Shown: piece after piece, positions 33,209-43,158 of the stretch
How positions within the stretch are numbered: position 1 is the first letter of the stretch
How the letters are laid out: the number at the start of each line of letters is the position of its first letter
Source of the DNA: an uncultured Lysobacteraceae bacterium
Lineage (GTDB): Bacteria; Pseudomonadota; Gammaproteobacteria; Xanthomonadales; Xanthomonadaceae
Direction of reading: 5' to 3'
Length of the DNA stretch: 64,000 bases
Assembly (NCBI GenBank): GCA_902825775.1
Contig: CADECF010000009.1
Span: 1-64,000 of the forward strand
Notes under the pieces: generated by a model
Databases searched by the model: none
The model's input: only the letters and a program-made list of their open reading frames with translations
Told to the model about the DNA's origin: nothing
Translations under genes and position numbers: made by a program

Positions 33209-34507
33209 TCAGCGGTCGCGCGCCTGGCGATTGAGATCCAGGAAGATCTCGCGCGCCGCCACGCCGACGTCGGGCTGGTCGATGAAGAAACCCTGCACGC
33301 CCATGCTGTACAGCTGCACCGCTTCGGCGAGCGCGGTCTGCGAAACGCCGTTCGGCGTCTGGGTCAGAAAGCTTTCTTCGGCGCGCAGCGTGTACGGATG
33401 CACCTGCAGGCCGGCCTTGAGCGCGCGACCCAGCATCGGGTGCACGATGCCGGTATTGCGCGTACCTAGTTCGGCATTGCCATCGCCGTTGGCATCCACT
33501 TTCGGATCCAGGGCGATACGCGGCAGCAGATTGACCTTCCACGGACCGATGCCTGAAGCGTAATTGGCCTTCATCCAGTTCAGCACCGGCTGCGTGACGA
33601 AGGAACCATAGCCGGTATCCGGGCCGATGCCGCCTTCGATCTTTTCCGCCAAACCGCCGTAGATCGCGGCCAGATCCGCGCCGTGCGCCACGTTGTAAAC
33701 GATGTCGTAGGGCTTGGCGCCGTCGATGTCGTCGTATAGCTGTACCAGCGGGATGCTGAGGCCCGCCATTGGCATGAGCTTCTTCTTAAGTTCGATCAGG
33801 TTCTCGACTTCGAAACTCTGGATATAGATGCGCTTGGGATCGGTGAAGCCCTGCGCGACCAGCGTTTCCGCCAGCTTCGCGCCGAGCGAAGTCGCAATCG
33901 GGCTGCCGTCGATGCGGCGGCCTTCCTTGGCGAAATAAGTCGGGTGCTTGGTTTCCGGGTAGATGCCGATCTTGCGGTTGCCGCGGCTCTCGCGCTTGGC
34001 GAGCTGGATCACTTCGGCGAAGGTCGGGATCTGGTACAGGCCGTCGTAGCGCGTGTTCTGCGGACGGACATCGGGGATGCGTTCTTTCGCGCGCAGCGTT
34101 TTGATTTCGGCGAGCGTGAAATCCTCGGTGAACCAGCCGGTCAGCGCTACGCCGTCGATGGTTTTGGTGGTTTTGCGGTTGGCGAATTCGGGGTGATCGG
34201 CGACATCGGTAGTGCCGGAGATTTCGTTTTCGTGGCGCGCGACCAGCACGCCGTCCTTGGTCGCCACCAGATCGGGCTCGATGAAGTCGGCGCCCTGCCG
34301 AATCGCGAGCCGGTAGGACTCGATCGTATGTTCTGGCCTGTAGCCGCTGGCGCCGCGATGGCCGATCACGATCAGGCCATGGTTGTCGTCGTCATGATGG
34401 CGCGCGGGTCGATCGGTCACGGCGGGGCCTTGTGCGCAGGCGGCGCCGAAAGCTAACAGGGCAACCGCACCTAGCGTCCAGGCTAGTTTAGTGCAACGCA
34501 GACTCAT
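33209..34507 (-). CDS. glpQ: Periplasmic glycerophosphodiester phosphodiesterase
   Basis: The 432-aa precursor hydrolyses glycerophosphodiesters to glycerol-3-phosphate and an alcohol. A signal peptide ends near residue 25 (an AAC at 23-24 leaves a lipobox possible). GHRGASGYRPEHTIESY at about 49-65 holds the two active-site His, and IEPDLVATKDG, RHENEI and IYPETKHP hold the metal-binding acids. A His/Asp-rich linker (RHHDDDNHG) precedes the domain. Length exceeds E. coli GlpQ (358 aa) because of inserts. No glpT transporter is adjacent. Confidence 0.94.
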   Translation of the reverse strand: MSLRCTKLAWTLGAVALLAFGAACAQGPAVTDRPARHHDDDNHGLIVIGHRGASGYRPEHTIESYRLAIRQGADFIEPDLVATKDGVLVARHENEISGTTDVADHPEFANRKTTKTIDGVALTGWFTEDFTLAEIKTLRAKERIPDVRPQNTRYDGLYQIPTFAEVIQLAKRESRGNRKIGIYPETKHPTYFAKEGRRIDGSPIATSLGAKLAETLVAQGFTDPKRIYIQSFEVENLIELKKKLMPMAGLSIPLVQLYDDIDGAKPYDIVYNVAHGADLAAIYGGLAEKIEGGIGPDTGYGSFVTQPVLNWMKANYASGIGPWKVNLLPRIALDPKVDANGDGNAELGTRNTGIVHPMLGRALKAGLQVHPYTLRAEESFLTQTPNGVSQTALAEAVQLYSMGVQGFFIDQPDVGVAAREIFLDLNRQARDR

Positions 34508-34627
34508 GGCTTCGAACCTCTGTCGGGAAGTCGGGGGATACCGACTCCCCTGTCAGCCGGCCCGGATAGAGTCGACGACCAAGGTTGCGAACAGTTGACG
34601 ATTATCGGCGCAATTTTCCGGCGGGGC

Positions 34628-34748
34628 TTTTTTCGACACGGATAAGAGCGGATAAATGCGGATAGAGCCTTAATTGCGACGAAGCGATGAGTATTTTCAT
34701 CAGAATGCTCTATCCGTGTTAACCCGCTCTTATCCGTGTCAAAAAAAC
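34628..34748. repeat. Large imperfect inverted repeat upstream of glpQ
   Basis: Left arm GACACGGATAAGAGCGG plus GCGGATAGAGC (34635-34667) mirrors GCTCTATCCGTG plus CCGCTCTTATCCGTGTC (34707-34740), separated by about 40 bases. Six Ts before the left arm pair with seven As after the right arm. Because the T run is before the stem on both strands, this is not an intrinsic terminator. It is unlike the other repeats and relatively A/T-rich. Confidence 0.8.
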
Positions 34749-34776
34749 GCTCTTCGACTTTGCTCCGCCATACAGG

Positions 34777-37227
34777 TCACTCCAGCGCCACCAGAGCCTG
34801 CTTCGCGGCCTTGTTCCAGCCTTCCCAAACGGTCTTGCGCAGGCGCGAGGCGCGCGTCAATGCGCGTTGCATCGTGAATTCCGCGCCGGATTTTGTGCGT
34901 CCCAACTCGTCCCAGCGCAGCGGCATCGCCACGCCCGCGCCCGCGCGCGCGCGCAAGGACCAACTGGCCACGCTGGTCGCGCCGCGGCCGTTGCGCAGCC
35001 AATCGATGAAGATCACGCCCTGCCGTTTGGCCTTGCTGGCGGTGGCGACGTAGCGATCCGGCGTCTGCGTGGCCATCGCATCGGCGAAAGCCTCGCAGAA
35101 GGCTTTGGCCTGCTCCCAGCTCGGTCCGGGCTTGATCGGCAGCACGACATGCAGACCCTTGCCGCCGGACAGGCGCACGAAGCTCTGCATGCCGATTTCC
35201 TCCAGCCTTGCGCGCACATCGCGCGCCGCGGCGATCACGTCCTTCCATTTCACGCCGGGGCCGGGGTCCAGATCGAATACCAGCAGGTCAGGATGCTCGA
35301 CATCGTCGATGCGCGAACCCCAGGGATGCAGTTCCAGCGCATTCATCTGGACCAGATCGAGCAAGCCTTCGACATCTTCGATATAAAGATAATCGTCCTT
35401 GCCGCCATCCTTCTCGCGGATCGGAACGGCATGCACATTCGCGCCAAGCGTGCCGGCGTGGTGTTTTTGGAAGAAGCACTGGCCTTTCAAACCGTCGGGA
35501 CAGCGCAGCAACGACAAGGGGCGGCGCGCGATTTCCGGCAAAAGACGAGGCGCGATGGTCCGGTAGTAGTCCGCGACCATCTGTTTGGTGATGCCGCTCT
35601 CCGGATATATCTGCTTGTCGGGGCTGGTGAGGCGCTGTTCGGTATCTCCGCCGATGTCCTTCATGGCCTTGTCCTCGCGCAATCGGGTGAAACTGGCTTG
35701 GCGCAGCAGGCCCTCTTTGGCCCAGCCGCGGAATGCGACTTCCACGATGAGCTTGGGCTCCACCCAGGTCACCGTGCGTATCGACAACGGGATGTGCGGC
35801 GGCAAGTCGACGGTCGGCTGCTTGCGTTCGAGCTTGCGCAGGGCTTTGGCGAGGCTGCGCAGCATGCCGTCGTCGAAACCGGTACCCACGCGGCCGACAT
35901 ACTTCAAGCCGCCGCGTTGGCGCGTCGCCAGCAGCAACGAACCGAACCCGGTACGCGAATGCTTCGGCGCGGTGTAGCCGACCACGACGAATTCGTCGCC
36001 TTGCGCATGCTTGGCTTTGGTCCACGCATCCGAGCGGCCGCTGCTGTAGCGCGCCGACACGTTCTTGCTGATGATCCCTTCCATACCCTGCTTGGCGCTG
36101 GCCGCGAACACTTCGTCGCCGTGGCCGACGATATGCTGGCTATAGGCCAGGATGGGATCGCTTCCCTCCAACAGCGCTTCCAGCAATTGCTTGCGCTCGA
36201 TCAACCGCGTTCTGGCCAAGTCGACACGTTCCAGCGACGGCATATCGAAGAGCACATAGCGCAGCGTCGCGTTGGCCGTGCCGGCGATCGTATGCTGGAG
36301 CGCGGAAAAATCATCTCTTCCCTCCGCGTTCAGCGCGATCAGTTCGCCGTCCAGGTCGGCGTCGCTCACCCCTAGCGATTCCAACGCGGACACGATCTCC
36401 GGATAGTCCGCCGTCCAGTCCAGGTTCTTGCGCGAGCGCAGCTTGGCCTTGCCTTTTTCGATCCTGACGAGCAGGCGGTAGCCGTCCCACTTCAATTCGT
36501 GCAGCCAGGCATCGCCCGCTGGCGGCCCTTGCCGCAGCGTCGCCAATTGCGGCGCCGGCAGCGTGCGGTCGCGCAAGGCGCGTGCGCCCTCGATCGCCTG
36601 CGCGAGCCCGTGCCAGTCGCGCCTGCGTCTGCGCGGCGTTTTCTTCGACGCTTTCTTCGCGTCCGCCGCCTTGGTCGCTTTTTGTACGGTCTTCTTCGCG
36701 GTCTTGGCGTTCTTGCCGATCAGATCGTCGGCTTCTGCGTCGCGCGCGAACGCGTCCTGGCGTTTGATCAGCAGCCACTGCGGCTGACGCGCGCTTTTCG
36801 CGGTGCGCACGAGTTTCCAACCGCCGTTCAACTTGCCGCCATGCAGGACGAAATCGATCTTGCCCGCCGCCAGCGCTTCTAGGGGATCGCCGTTGGAACT
36901 CCATACGCCATGATCGAAGCGGTCGACGTGACCGGCGCCGTAATGTCCTTGCGGGATGTCGCCTTCGAAACCGGCGTAGCCGAGCGGATGGTCTTCCACT
37001 TCCACCGCCAGGCGCTTTTCGCCCGCACGCAGCGACGGGCCCTTGGGCACCGCCCAGCTCTTCAGCGTGCCGTCCATCTCCAGCCTGAAATCGTAATGCC
37101 GCGCGCGCGCATGATGCAGTTGCACCACGAAAGTCGGCCTATGCCCATGCCTGCCTACGCCGGCGTCTTCGGCGGGTTCCGGCGTCTGGCCGAACCGGCG
37201 TTTCTTGGCGTATTCGCGTAGGCTCAT
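34777..37227 (-). CDS. ligD: Multidomain DNA ligase D
   Basis: The 816-aa NHEJ enzyme has three domains in the Pseudomonas order. The phosphoesterase (about 30-160) has VVQLHHARARHYDFRLE. A Lys/Ala/Arg linker (170-205) leads to the ATP-dependent ligase (about 220-510), with adenylation Lys246 in ELKWDGYR. The polymerase/primase (about 540-810) has the metal pair FDLDPG (652-654), His693 and Asp742 in FIDWLRN. It joins double-strand breaks with Ku, filling or trimming ends. It begins 15 bases after the ku stop, in one transcript. Confidence 0.97.
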   Translation of the reverse strand: MSLREYAKKRRFGQTPEPAEDAGVGRHGHRPTFVVQLHHARARHYDFRLEMDGTLKSWAVPKGPSLRAGEKRLAVEVEDHPLGYAGFEGDIPQGHYGAGHVDRFDHGVWSSNGDPLEALAAGKIDFVLHGGKLNGGWKLVRTAKSARQPQWLLIKRQDAFARDAEADDLIGKNAKTAKKTVQKATKAADAKKASKKTPRRRRRDWHGLAQAIEGARALRDRTLPAPQLATLRQGPPAGDAWLHELKWDGYRLLVRIEKGKAKLRSRKNLDWTADYPEIVSALESLGVSDADLDGELIALNAEGRDDFSALQHTIAGTANATLRYVLFDMPSLERVDLARTRLIERKQLLEALLEGSDPILAYSQHIVGHGDEVFAASAKQGMEGIISKNVSARYSSGRSDAWTKAKHAQGDEFVVVGYTAPKHSRTGFGSLLLATRQRGGLKYVGRVGTGFDDGMLRSLAKALRKLERKQPTVDLPPHIPLSIRTVTWVEPKLIVEVAFRGWAKEGLLRQASFTRLREDKAMKDIGGDTEQRLTSPDKQIYPESGITKQMVADYYRTIAPRLLPEIARRPLSLLRCPDGLKGQCFFQKHHAGTLGANVHAVPIREKDGGKDDYLYIEDVEGLLDLVQMNALELHPWGSRIDDVEHPDLLVFDLDPGPGVKWKDVIAAARDVRARLEEIGMQSFVRLSGGKGLHVVLPIKPGPSWEQAKAFCEAFADAMATQTPDRYVATASKAKRQGVIFIDWLRNGRGATSVASWSLRARAGAGVAMPLRWDELGRTKSGAEFTMQRALTRASRLRKTVWEGWNKAAKQALVALE

Positions 37228-37242
37228 GCGCGACGCGTGGGG

Positions 37243-38151
37243 TCAGGCCGATTTCCGCTTTCGCGCGGGCGTCTTGCGCGCTTTAGCCGCTTTCTTCGCC
37301 GTCTTGCGCGGCGCTTTCTTAGCGGCGGCTTTCTTCTTGGCGGGCGTGCGCTTGTTGCGGTCGATGCTCTGCTGCAGCAGCGACATGAAGTCGACCACGT
37401 TGGTCGCCGCGTTCTCGGCGACTTCCTGATCGTCCTCTTCCTTCTTGGCCACCACGCCCTTGCTCTTCATTCGCTTCTTGATGACCGCGTGCAGCCGGGA
37501 CCTGAATTCGTCCTTGTATTGCGACGGTGCCCAGTCATCGGACATGCTGTTGATCAACTGTTCGGAGAATTCCTTCTCCTTCGCGGTGATTCGGTATTCG
37601 GACGGCTTGCCTTCCGGGATGTTGTATTCCTCCACGTCGACCAGCTCCTGCGGGTAGCGCATCATCAGCAACAACAACGCGTCGCCTTGCGGAACGACCG
37701 CGCACAGATGCTCGCGCGTGCGTATGACTACGCGTGCGACACCGATTTTCTTGGTGCTGGCCAGCGCCTCGCGCAGCAGCACGTAGCCTTTCTCGGCTTT
37801 TTTGGCCGGCACCAGCACGTAAGGCTTCTCGAAGTACTGCGGGCCGATCGCGTCCGCGTCGACGAAGGCTTCCACGTCGATCGCACCATGGCTCTCCGGC
37901 GCGGCCGACTTGATGTCCTCCTGCTCCAGGACCACGTAGCTGCCCTTGTCGTATTCGAAGGCCTTGACGATATCCTTCCAGGCCACTTCCTCGCCGGTCT
38001 CGGCGTTGATCCGCTCGTAGCGGATCGGCGAGTTGTCGCGCGAATCCAACATGCGAAACTGGATGTCGGTGCGCTTTTCGCCCGACATCAGTTGGACCGG
38101 AATATTCAGCAAGCCGAACGAAAGGGTGCCGTTCCAGACAGGACGTGCCAT
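37243..38151 (-). CDS. ku: Ku double-strand-break end-binding protein
   Basis: The 302-aa homodimeric Ku binds broken DNA ends and recruits LigD. It starts ARPVWNGTLSFGLLNIPVQL, the usual bacterial Ku opening, and contains DIVKAFEYDKGSYVVLE and EYRITAKEKEFSEQLI. After the core (about 1-255) comes a highly basic Lys/Ala/Arg tail (about 270-302), which in other species threads Ku onto DNA and helps ligation. GGAGG is 7 bases before the ATG at 38151. It is upstream of ligD and downstream of lhr, all on one strand. Confidence 0.97.
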   Translation of the reverse strand: MARPVWNGTLSFGLLNIPVQLMSGEKRTDIQFRMLDSRDNSPIRYERINAETGEEVAWKDIVKAFEYDKGSYVVLEQEDIKSAAPESHGAIDVEAFVDADAIGPQYFEKPYVLVPAKKAEKGYVLLREALASTKKIGVARVVIRTREHLCAVVPQGDALLLLMMRYPQELVDVEEYNIPEGKPSEYRITAKEKEFSEQLINSMSDDWAPSQYKDEFRSRLHAVIKKRMKSKGVVAKKEEDDQEVAENAATNVVDFMSLLQQSIDRNKRTPAKKKAAAKKAPRKTAKKAAKARKTPARKRKSA

Positions 38152-38295
38152 CTCGAGCCTCCGGCGGCGACCGATACGGCCGCCGTTCAATCGCCGCAGT
38201 ATCGGTACGACGGCGTGATGCGGCCGTTGACTCGTGTGTTAGGTTTTTGTGAGGGGATCGAGCCGTCGGCTCGCGCATGCGTAGCAGCGGTTTTT

Positions 38296-38388
38296 TGTGG
38301 GAGCAGCTTTTGTGGGAGCGGCTTTAGCCGCGAGCTTTTCCGGTCCAACGCAGCACCAATAGCTCGCGACTAAAGTCGCTCCCACAAA
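38296..38388. repeat. REP-like inverted pair between lhr and ku
   Basis: A tandem TTGTGGGAGCAGC and TTGTGGGAGCGGCTTTAGCCG (38296-38332) faces CGACTAAAGTCGCTCCCACAA. The right arm has drifted. Sitting after lhr, it may uncouple lhr from ku transcription. Confidence 0.87.
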
Positions 38389-38401
38389 CCGCAGAGTCCG
38401 C

Positions 38402-41400
38402 CTACAGAGCGGATACCGGCAGGCTTGGAAAAACGGAGTCCGGTTCGCGCAACAGCGCCTTGCGTGCGGCGCGTTCCTCTTCCGGAGTCAGCGTGGCGAG
38501 CAACTCGATCTGGCCTGCGCTCAAGGTCGCCAGCGGCACGCCGTCGCGATACAGCACGCGCGATCCGGTCAGGCGCGGCAGCTTGCTGCCCGGCAACATG
38601 GTGCCGACCAGGTTGAGCGGATCGGCGGCGGACAGGCAGATCAGCCCGCCGTCGTGGGCGCGTTGCCGTACCTGACGCATCAGGCCGATGGCCTCGGGCA
38701 ATGCGAACTGCTCGCCCGACAGACCGGCGATGAATCGGCCGCCGCGGATTTCGCCGCGCGCTTCCAGGCGATGGTAAACGCGCAGCAGCTCGCGCCACGG
38801 CGGCAGCCAGGACGCTTCGCGCTCAAGCAGGCGCCAGCAGACCACGCCGTAGCGGCGCAGCAGCACGCGGGCGATGTGCTCGACCGCTTCCGGGTCGGAC
38901 TTGCCGTTCGCCGCAACGGGTCCGCCGCGGCGGATCGTAGCCCAGCGGCCCGCATCCTCGATGCCGAACAGCGCGGCGCGGCGGCGGCGATGCGGGGACG
39001 CGCTCGGGCGCTTGGACGCCGGCACCAGCAGCGCGCGCAGGCCGGCGTAGCTGTCGCAATGCACGCGTCCGCGCGCGACCAGTTCGGCCAGCGCATCCTC
39101 CAATTCGGTGCGCAGCAGATGCGCGCCGGATACCAGTTCGTCGAAGAACGAGGCGCCGTGCTCGGCCAGATAGTCGGCGACGAGTTGCGCGCGCGAAGAC
39201 AACGTGTCTTCGGCGGCGTGTTCCGGCACGAACTTGGTCCATGCGGCCGCTTGCTTGCGCGGCAACAGCACGATCGGTGTGGCGCGCACAGGCGTACTAC
39301 CGCGGCTGCCGCTGGTGTCGCCGGAACTCACCCGCAGCCGCGTCCACATCGTGCGGCCGGCCGTGCACAGATCGTCCAGCCAGGAGATCGAATAATCCTT
39401 GACGCGCGCCGGCAGCAGTTCGGATTCCCAGGACGCCGCCGGCGCCTCGAAACCTTCCAGTTGCGCCAGCACGCCGGCCAGCGCTTCGGGGCCGCTGACG
39501 CGCGTAGCCGGGCTGACGCGCTGCCAGTCGAACAGGAAACGCATGAAGTCGCGCAGTTCGACAGGTTCGATCTCGCGACGCAGGCGCTTGAGCGTGTAGC
39601 GGTGGATCCGCGCCAGCAGATGCCGTTCGCACCACTCGTCGACGCCGATACCGGGCGTGAAGCGGCCTTGCATCACATAGCCTTGGCTCTGCAGGCGCAA
39701 GAGCGCCATCTCGACTTCCGGCTGCGGTATCGAAAGCGTCTCAGCCAAATCCGCGGCTGGCGTCGGGCCCAGGCCGGTCAGGCGCGAACGCAGCAGTTCC
39801 ACCGCCGCATCTTCGCGCGTCCAGGCTTGCTGTGCGTATTCGCCGGGCGCTTCGATATGAGGTTGCAATGCTGCATCCGGATGTAGCGCGTGCAACTGTG
39901 GGAGGCGTTCTGCGGCGATCCACAACTCATGATCAAACCCATCCCCACCCAACCCTCCCCTTGAAGGGGAGGGCTTTAGAGCCGCAGCGTCTTGCTCCCT
40001 CCCCTTCAAGGGGAGGACTGGGGTGGGGATGGGTTTGCGTTCAAGCCTGGTAGCGCGGTGATCCTTCGCTAGCCGATGCAACCACTCGACCCATCCATTG
40101 CGATCCGCCTCGCCGCTTGTCACTACACCGAGCCCCATCAACGCCTCGTGCATCTCGTCGGCATTGCGAACTTCCGGCCAGGCTTCCTCGCGCACCGCGT
40201 CGATCGCATCGATATCGAGCCGGCCCAGATCGTCGGCGCTCTGCGGATCGGCGTAACGGCGAGTCTGCACCGCCTGCGTGCGGCGCTCTTCCAGCGGCGC
40301 GTCGTCGAGGAAGGCGTAAGGGCGCGCGTTCAAGGCTTCGGCGGCGAACGGCGACGGCGCGGTCAGGTCTCGCGCGGTGACCTGCACCTTGCCCGATTCC
40401 AGCGCGCGCAGCAGCTCCAGCCAACCGTCGACGTCCATCGCTTCGTGCAGGCAGTCGTGCATGGTCTGCGCGACCAGCGGGTGGTCGGGCACCTGGCGTT
40501 CGCCGACGATGTTTTCCAGGCAGGCGACCTGGTCGGGGAACACCGTCGCCAGCAGATCCTCGGACTTCATCCGCTGCAGTTGCGGCGGCGTTTTCTTGCC
40601 GCCGGTGAAGCGCGGCAAGGCCAGCGCGGTGGTCGCGTTCCAGCGCCAGCGCACGCCGAACAGCGGTGCATCCAGCAAGGCCTGGATCAGCACATGTTCG
40701 GCCGAAGCCGAATGCAGGTAACTCGCGACTTCGATCAGCGGGAAGCTGTGGCTCGTGGAGAGCGACAGCACGATCGCGTCCTCGGTCGCGGCCGCCTGCA
40801 ATTCGAAATTGAACTGGCGGCAGAAGCGTTTGCGCAGCGCGAGGCCCCAGGCGCGGTTGATGCGGCTGCCGTAAGGCGTGTGGATCACCAGCTGGGTGCC
40901 GCCGGATTCGTCGAAGAAACGCTCCAGCAAGATGTTTTCCTGGGTCGGCATCGTCCCGAGCGAAATCGCGGTGGCGCCGAGATAGTCGACGAGTTGGTGC
41001 GCGGCTTCCGGCGGTAGGCCGAGTTTGTCCGTTAGCCATTGTCGGGTCGGGCCTAGAGCAAATCCCCCCTGCTCCCCTTTTTCAAAGGGGGGAACAGCCG
41101 AGGCTTCGGTAAGCGCAGCAGCATCGGCACCTTCGCTGCTGTTCTCCCCCCTTTGAAAAAGGGGGGTCGGGGGGGATTTGCTCTCAGCGCCGCCATCGTT
41201 CCGCAACCGCTCCACCACCTCTTCGCGCAGCCGCGACACCGCGAACGACAATTCATCGGTACGGCCGGGTGCCTCGCCCAACCAGAAAGGAATGCTGGGC
41301 GGCGCGCCGTCGGCATCCTCCACGCGTACCCGTCCCGGCTCGACGCGGATGATGCGATAGCTGGTATTGCCGAGCTGGAAGATATCGCCGGCCATGCTTT

Positions 41401-43006
41401 CGACCGCGAAATCCTCGTTCACCGTGCCGACGTTCTGCGCCTGCGGCTCGAGGATGACGGTGTAATCGCTGGTGTCGGGAATGGTGCCGCCGGACATCAG
41501 CGCGGTCATGCGCCCGCCCTTGCGGCCGCGCAGCTTGCGGTTGACCGCGTCGCGGTGCAGATAACCGGCGCGAGGTCCGCGGCGCGTGCTGAAACCATCG
41601 GCCAGCATGCGCACCACGTCGTCGTAGTCCTTGCGCGACAGATCGGCATAAGGCCAGGCGCGGCGCGACCATTCGAAGAGCGCGTCCTCGTCCCACTCGC
41701 GGCAGGAGACTTCGGCGACGATCTGCTGCGCCAGCACGTCCAGCGGCGCGCGCGGCATGATCAGCGCGTCGAGCTCGCCGCGGCGCACGCCATCGAGCAA
41801 CGCCGCGCATTCGACCAGTTCGTCGCGGGTCTGCGGGAACAGCCGGCCTTTGGGCACGCCGCCGACATGGTGGCCCGCGCGGCCGACGCGCTGCAGGAAC
41901 GCGGCGATCGAACGCGGCGAACCGAGCTGGCAGACGAGGTCGACGTCGCCGATATCGATGCCCAGTTCCAGCGACGCCGTGCACACCAGCACGCGCAGAT
42001 CGCCGCGCTTGAGTTTCTGTTCCGCATCCAGGCGGATTTCCTTGGCGAGGCTGCCGTGGTGCGCGGCGACCGCGTCCTTGCCGAGCAGTTCGCCGAGTTC
42101 GCGCGAAGCGCGTTCGGCCATGCGCCGCGTGTTGACGAACACCAGCGTGGTGCGATGCTGGGCGACGAGGTCGGCGAGCCTGGCGAATACCTGGCTCCAC
42201 TGGTCGCCGGACATCACCGCGCTCAACGGCGTCGGCGGCAGTTCCAGGGCCAGGTCGCGCTGCTTGGCGTGGCCGATGTCGACGATTTCGCATTCGGGCG
42301 CGCCGTCCTGCGATACGGCACCGGCGCCGACCAGAAAACGCGCGACTTCGTCGATCGGTTTTTGCGTGGCCGATACGCCGATGCGCGTCAGGCGGCGGCC
42401 GCACAAGGCTTCCAGCCGTTCCAGCGACAGTGTCAAGTGGCTGCCGCGCTTGCTGCCGACCATCGCGTGGATTTCGTCGACGATCACCGTGCGCACGGTG
42501 CCGAGCATCGCCCTGCCCGATTCGGAACCGAGCAGCACATACAAAGATTCGGGCGTGGTGACCAGGATGTGCGGCGGCTTGCGGCGCAGCGATGCGCGCT
42601 CGGATTGCGGCGTGTCGCCGGTGCGCACTGCGGTACGGATTTCGATGTCCGGCAGGCCCATGCGCTCGAGTTCGGCGCGGATGCCGGCCAGCGGCGCTTC
42701 GAGGTTGATCCGGATATCGTTGGACAAGGCCTTCAGCGGCGACACATAGACCACCGTGGTCTGATCCGGCAGCGCGGACTGCTGACCCAGCAGATCGCTG
42801 CCGCCTTGCGCCAGGCCTTCGCGGATCAGGCCATCGATCGCGGTCATGAACGCAGTCAGCGTTTTGCCCGAACCGGTCGGCGCCGCCACCAGCGTATTGC
42901 GGCCGCTGCGGATCGCCGGCCACGCCGCGACCTGCACCGGCGTGGGCGCCGGGAACGCGTTGCGGAACCAGTTGGCGACCGCGGGGTGGAAGGCTTCTAG
43001 CGGCAT
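38402..43006 (-). CDS. lhr: Large ATP-dependent helicase Lhr
   Basis: The 1534-aa helicase has two RecA domains. Motif I is APTGSGKT (42-49), motif II DEIH (177-180), and motif VI-type [12 protein letters not shown] follows near 400. After these come the winged-helix and Lhr-specific C-terminal domains (E. coli Lhr 1538 aa). It translocates 3'-5' on single-stranded DNA in repair. Two palindromic repeats sit in frame: residues about 608-651 (PTPLFQRGE...[11 protein letters not shown]) and about 990-1024 ([11 protein letters not shown]...[11 protein letters not shown]). They keep the frame open. ATG at 43006 is chosen by homology; TTG at 43072 is the farthest start. Confidence 0.94.
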   Translation of the reverse strand: MPLEAFHPAVANWFRNAFPAPTPVQVAAWPAIRSGRNTLVAAPTGSGKTLTAFMTAIDGLIREGLAQGGSDLLGQQSALPDQTTVVYVSPLKALSNDIRINLEAPLAGIRAELERMGLPDIEIRTAVRTGDTPQSERASLRRKPPHILVTTPESLYVLLGSESGRAMLGTVRTVIVDEIHAMVGSKRGSHLTLSLERLEALCGRRLTRIGVSATQKPIDEVARFLVGAGAVSQDGAPECEIVDIGHAKQRDLALELPPTPLSAVMSGDQWSQVFARLADLVAQHRTTLVFVNTRRMAERASRELGELLGKDAVAAHHGSLAKEIRLDAEQKLKRGDLRVLVCTASLELGIDIGDVDLVCQLGSPRSIAAFLQRVGRAGHHVGGVPKGRLFPQTRDELVECAALLDGVRRGELDALIMPRAPLDVLAQQIVAEVSCREWDEDALFEWSRRAWPYADLSRKDYDDVVRMLADGFSTRRGPRAGYLHRDAVNRKLRGRKGGRMTALMSGGTIPDTSDYTVILEPQAQNVGTVNEDFAVESMAGDIFQLGNTSYRIIRVEPGRVRVEDADGAPPSIPFWLGEAPGRTDELSFAVSRLREEVVERLRNDGGAESKSPPTPLFQRGENSSEGADAAALTEASAVPPFEKGEQGGFALGPTRQWLTDKLGLPPEAAHQLVDYLGATAISLGTMPTQENILLERFFDESGGTQLVIHTPYGSRINRAWGLALRKRFCRQFNFELQAAATEDAIVLSLSTSHSFPLIEVASYLHSASAEHVLIQALLDAPLFGVRWRWNATTALALPRFTGGKKTPPQLQRMKSEDLLATVFPDQVACLENIVGERQVPDHPLVAQTMHDCLHEAMDVDGWLELLRALESGKVQVTARDLTAPSPFAAEALNARPYAFLDDAPLEERRTQAVQTRRYADPQSADDLGRLDIDAIDAVREEAWPEVRNADEMHEALMGLGVVTSGEADRNGWVEWLHRLAKDHRATRLERKPIPTPVLPLKGREQDAAALKPSPSRGGLGGDGFDHELWIAAERLPQLHALHPDAALQPHIEAPGEYAQQAWTREDAAVELLRSRLTGLGPTPAADLAETLSIPQPEVEMALLRLQSQGYVMQGRFTPGIGVDEWCERHLLARIHRYTLKRLRREIEPVELRDFMRFLFDWQRVSPATRVSGPEALAGVLAQLEGFEAPAASWESELLPARVKDYSISWLDDLCTAGRTMWTRLRVSSGDTSGSRGSTPVRATPIVLLPRKQAAAWTKFVPEHAAEDTLSSRAQLVADYLAEHGASFFDELVSGAHLLRTELEDALAELVARGRVHCDSYAGLRALLVPASKRPSASPHRRRRAALFGIEDAGRWATIRRGGPVAANGKSDPEAVEHIARVLLRRYGVVCWRLLEREASWLPPWRELLRVYHRLEARGEIRGGRFIAGLSGEQFALPEAIGLMRQVRQRAHDGGLICLSAADPLNLVGTMLPGSKLPRLTGSRVLYRDGVPLATLSAGQIELLATLTPEEERAARKALLREPDSVFPSLPVSAL
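39935..40036. repeat. Palindromic element inside lhr (inner copy)
   Basis: AAACCCATCCCCACCCAACC and GGACTGGGGTGGGGATGGGT arms enclose two CCTCCCCTTCAAGGGGAGG hairpins. It is translated as part of Lhr with no stop. The sequence is typical of intergenic repeats, not of helicase coding DNA. Confidence 0.85.
41055..41184. repeat. Palindromic element inside lhr (outer copy)
   Basis: Arms AGAGCAAATCCCCCCTGCTC and GGTCGGGGGGGATTTGCTCT are near mirror images, with inner CCCCTTTTTCAAAGGGGGG hairpins. A related intergenic copy is at 57975-58078. Its 43-residue translation is part of the Lhr chain. Confidence 0.88.
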
Positions 43007-43158
43007 CGGAAGATTATGGCGCCCGACGGGAATCTGGAATGGGGAAAATCGGGCCGATTGCGGCGAAATCAATCGGATGACCTTGTTCTGAAAGGCGTGT
43101 CGAGCCTATGCAACGGCGGTCTCACGGTCTGAGACCCGGCCGCGGACAGCTGAATGCT

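Noticed and set aside
34628-34748. Intrinsic terminator for glpQ or ligD
   Set aside because: On both strands the T run comes before the stem and the A run after it, the reverse of a terminator.
38402-43006. lhr as a pseudogene broken by repeats
   Set aside because: The frame stays open through both elements, and all helicase motifs and the full C-terminal region are present.
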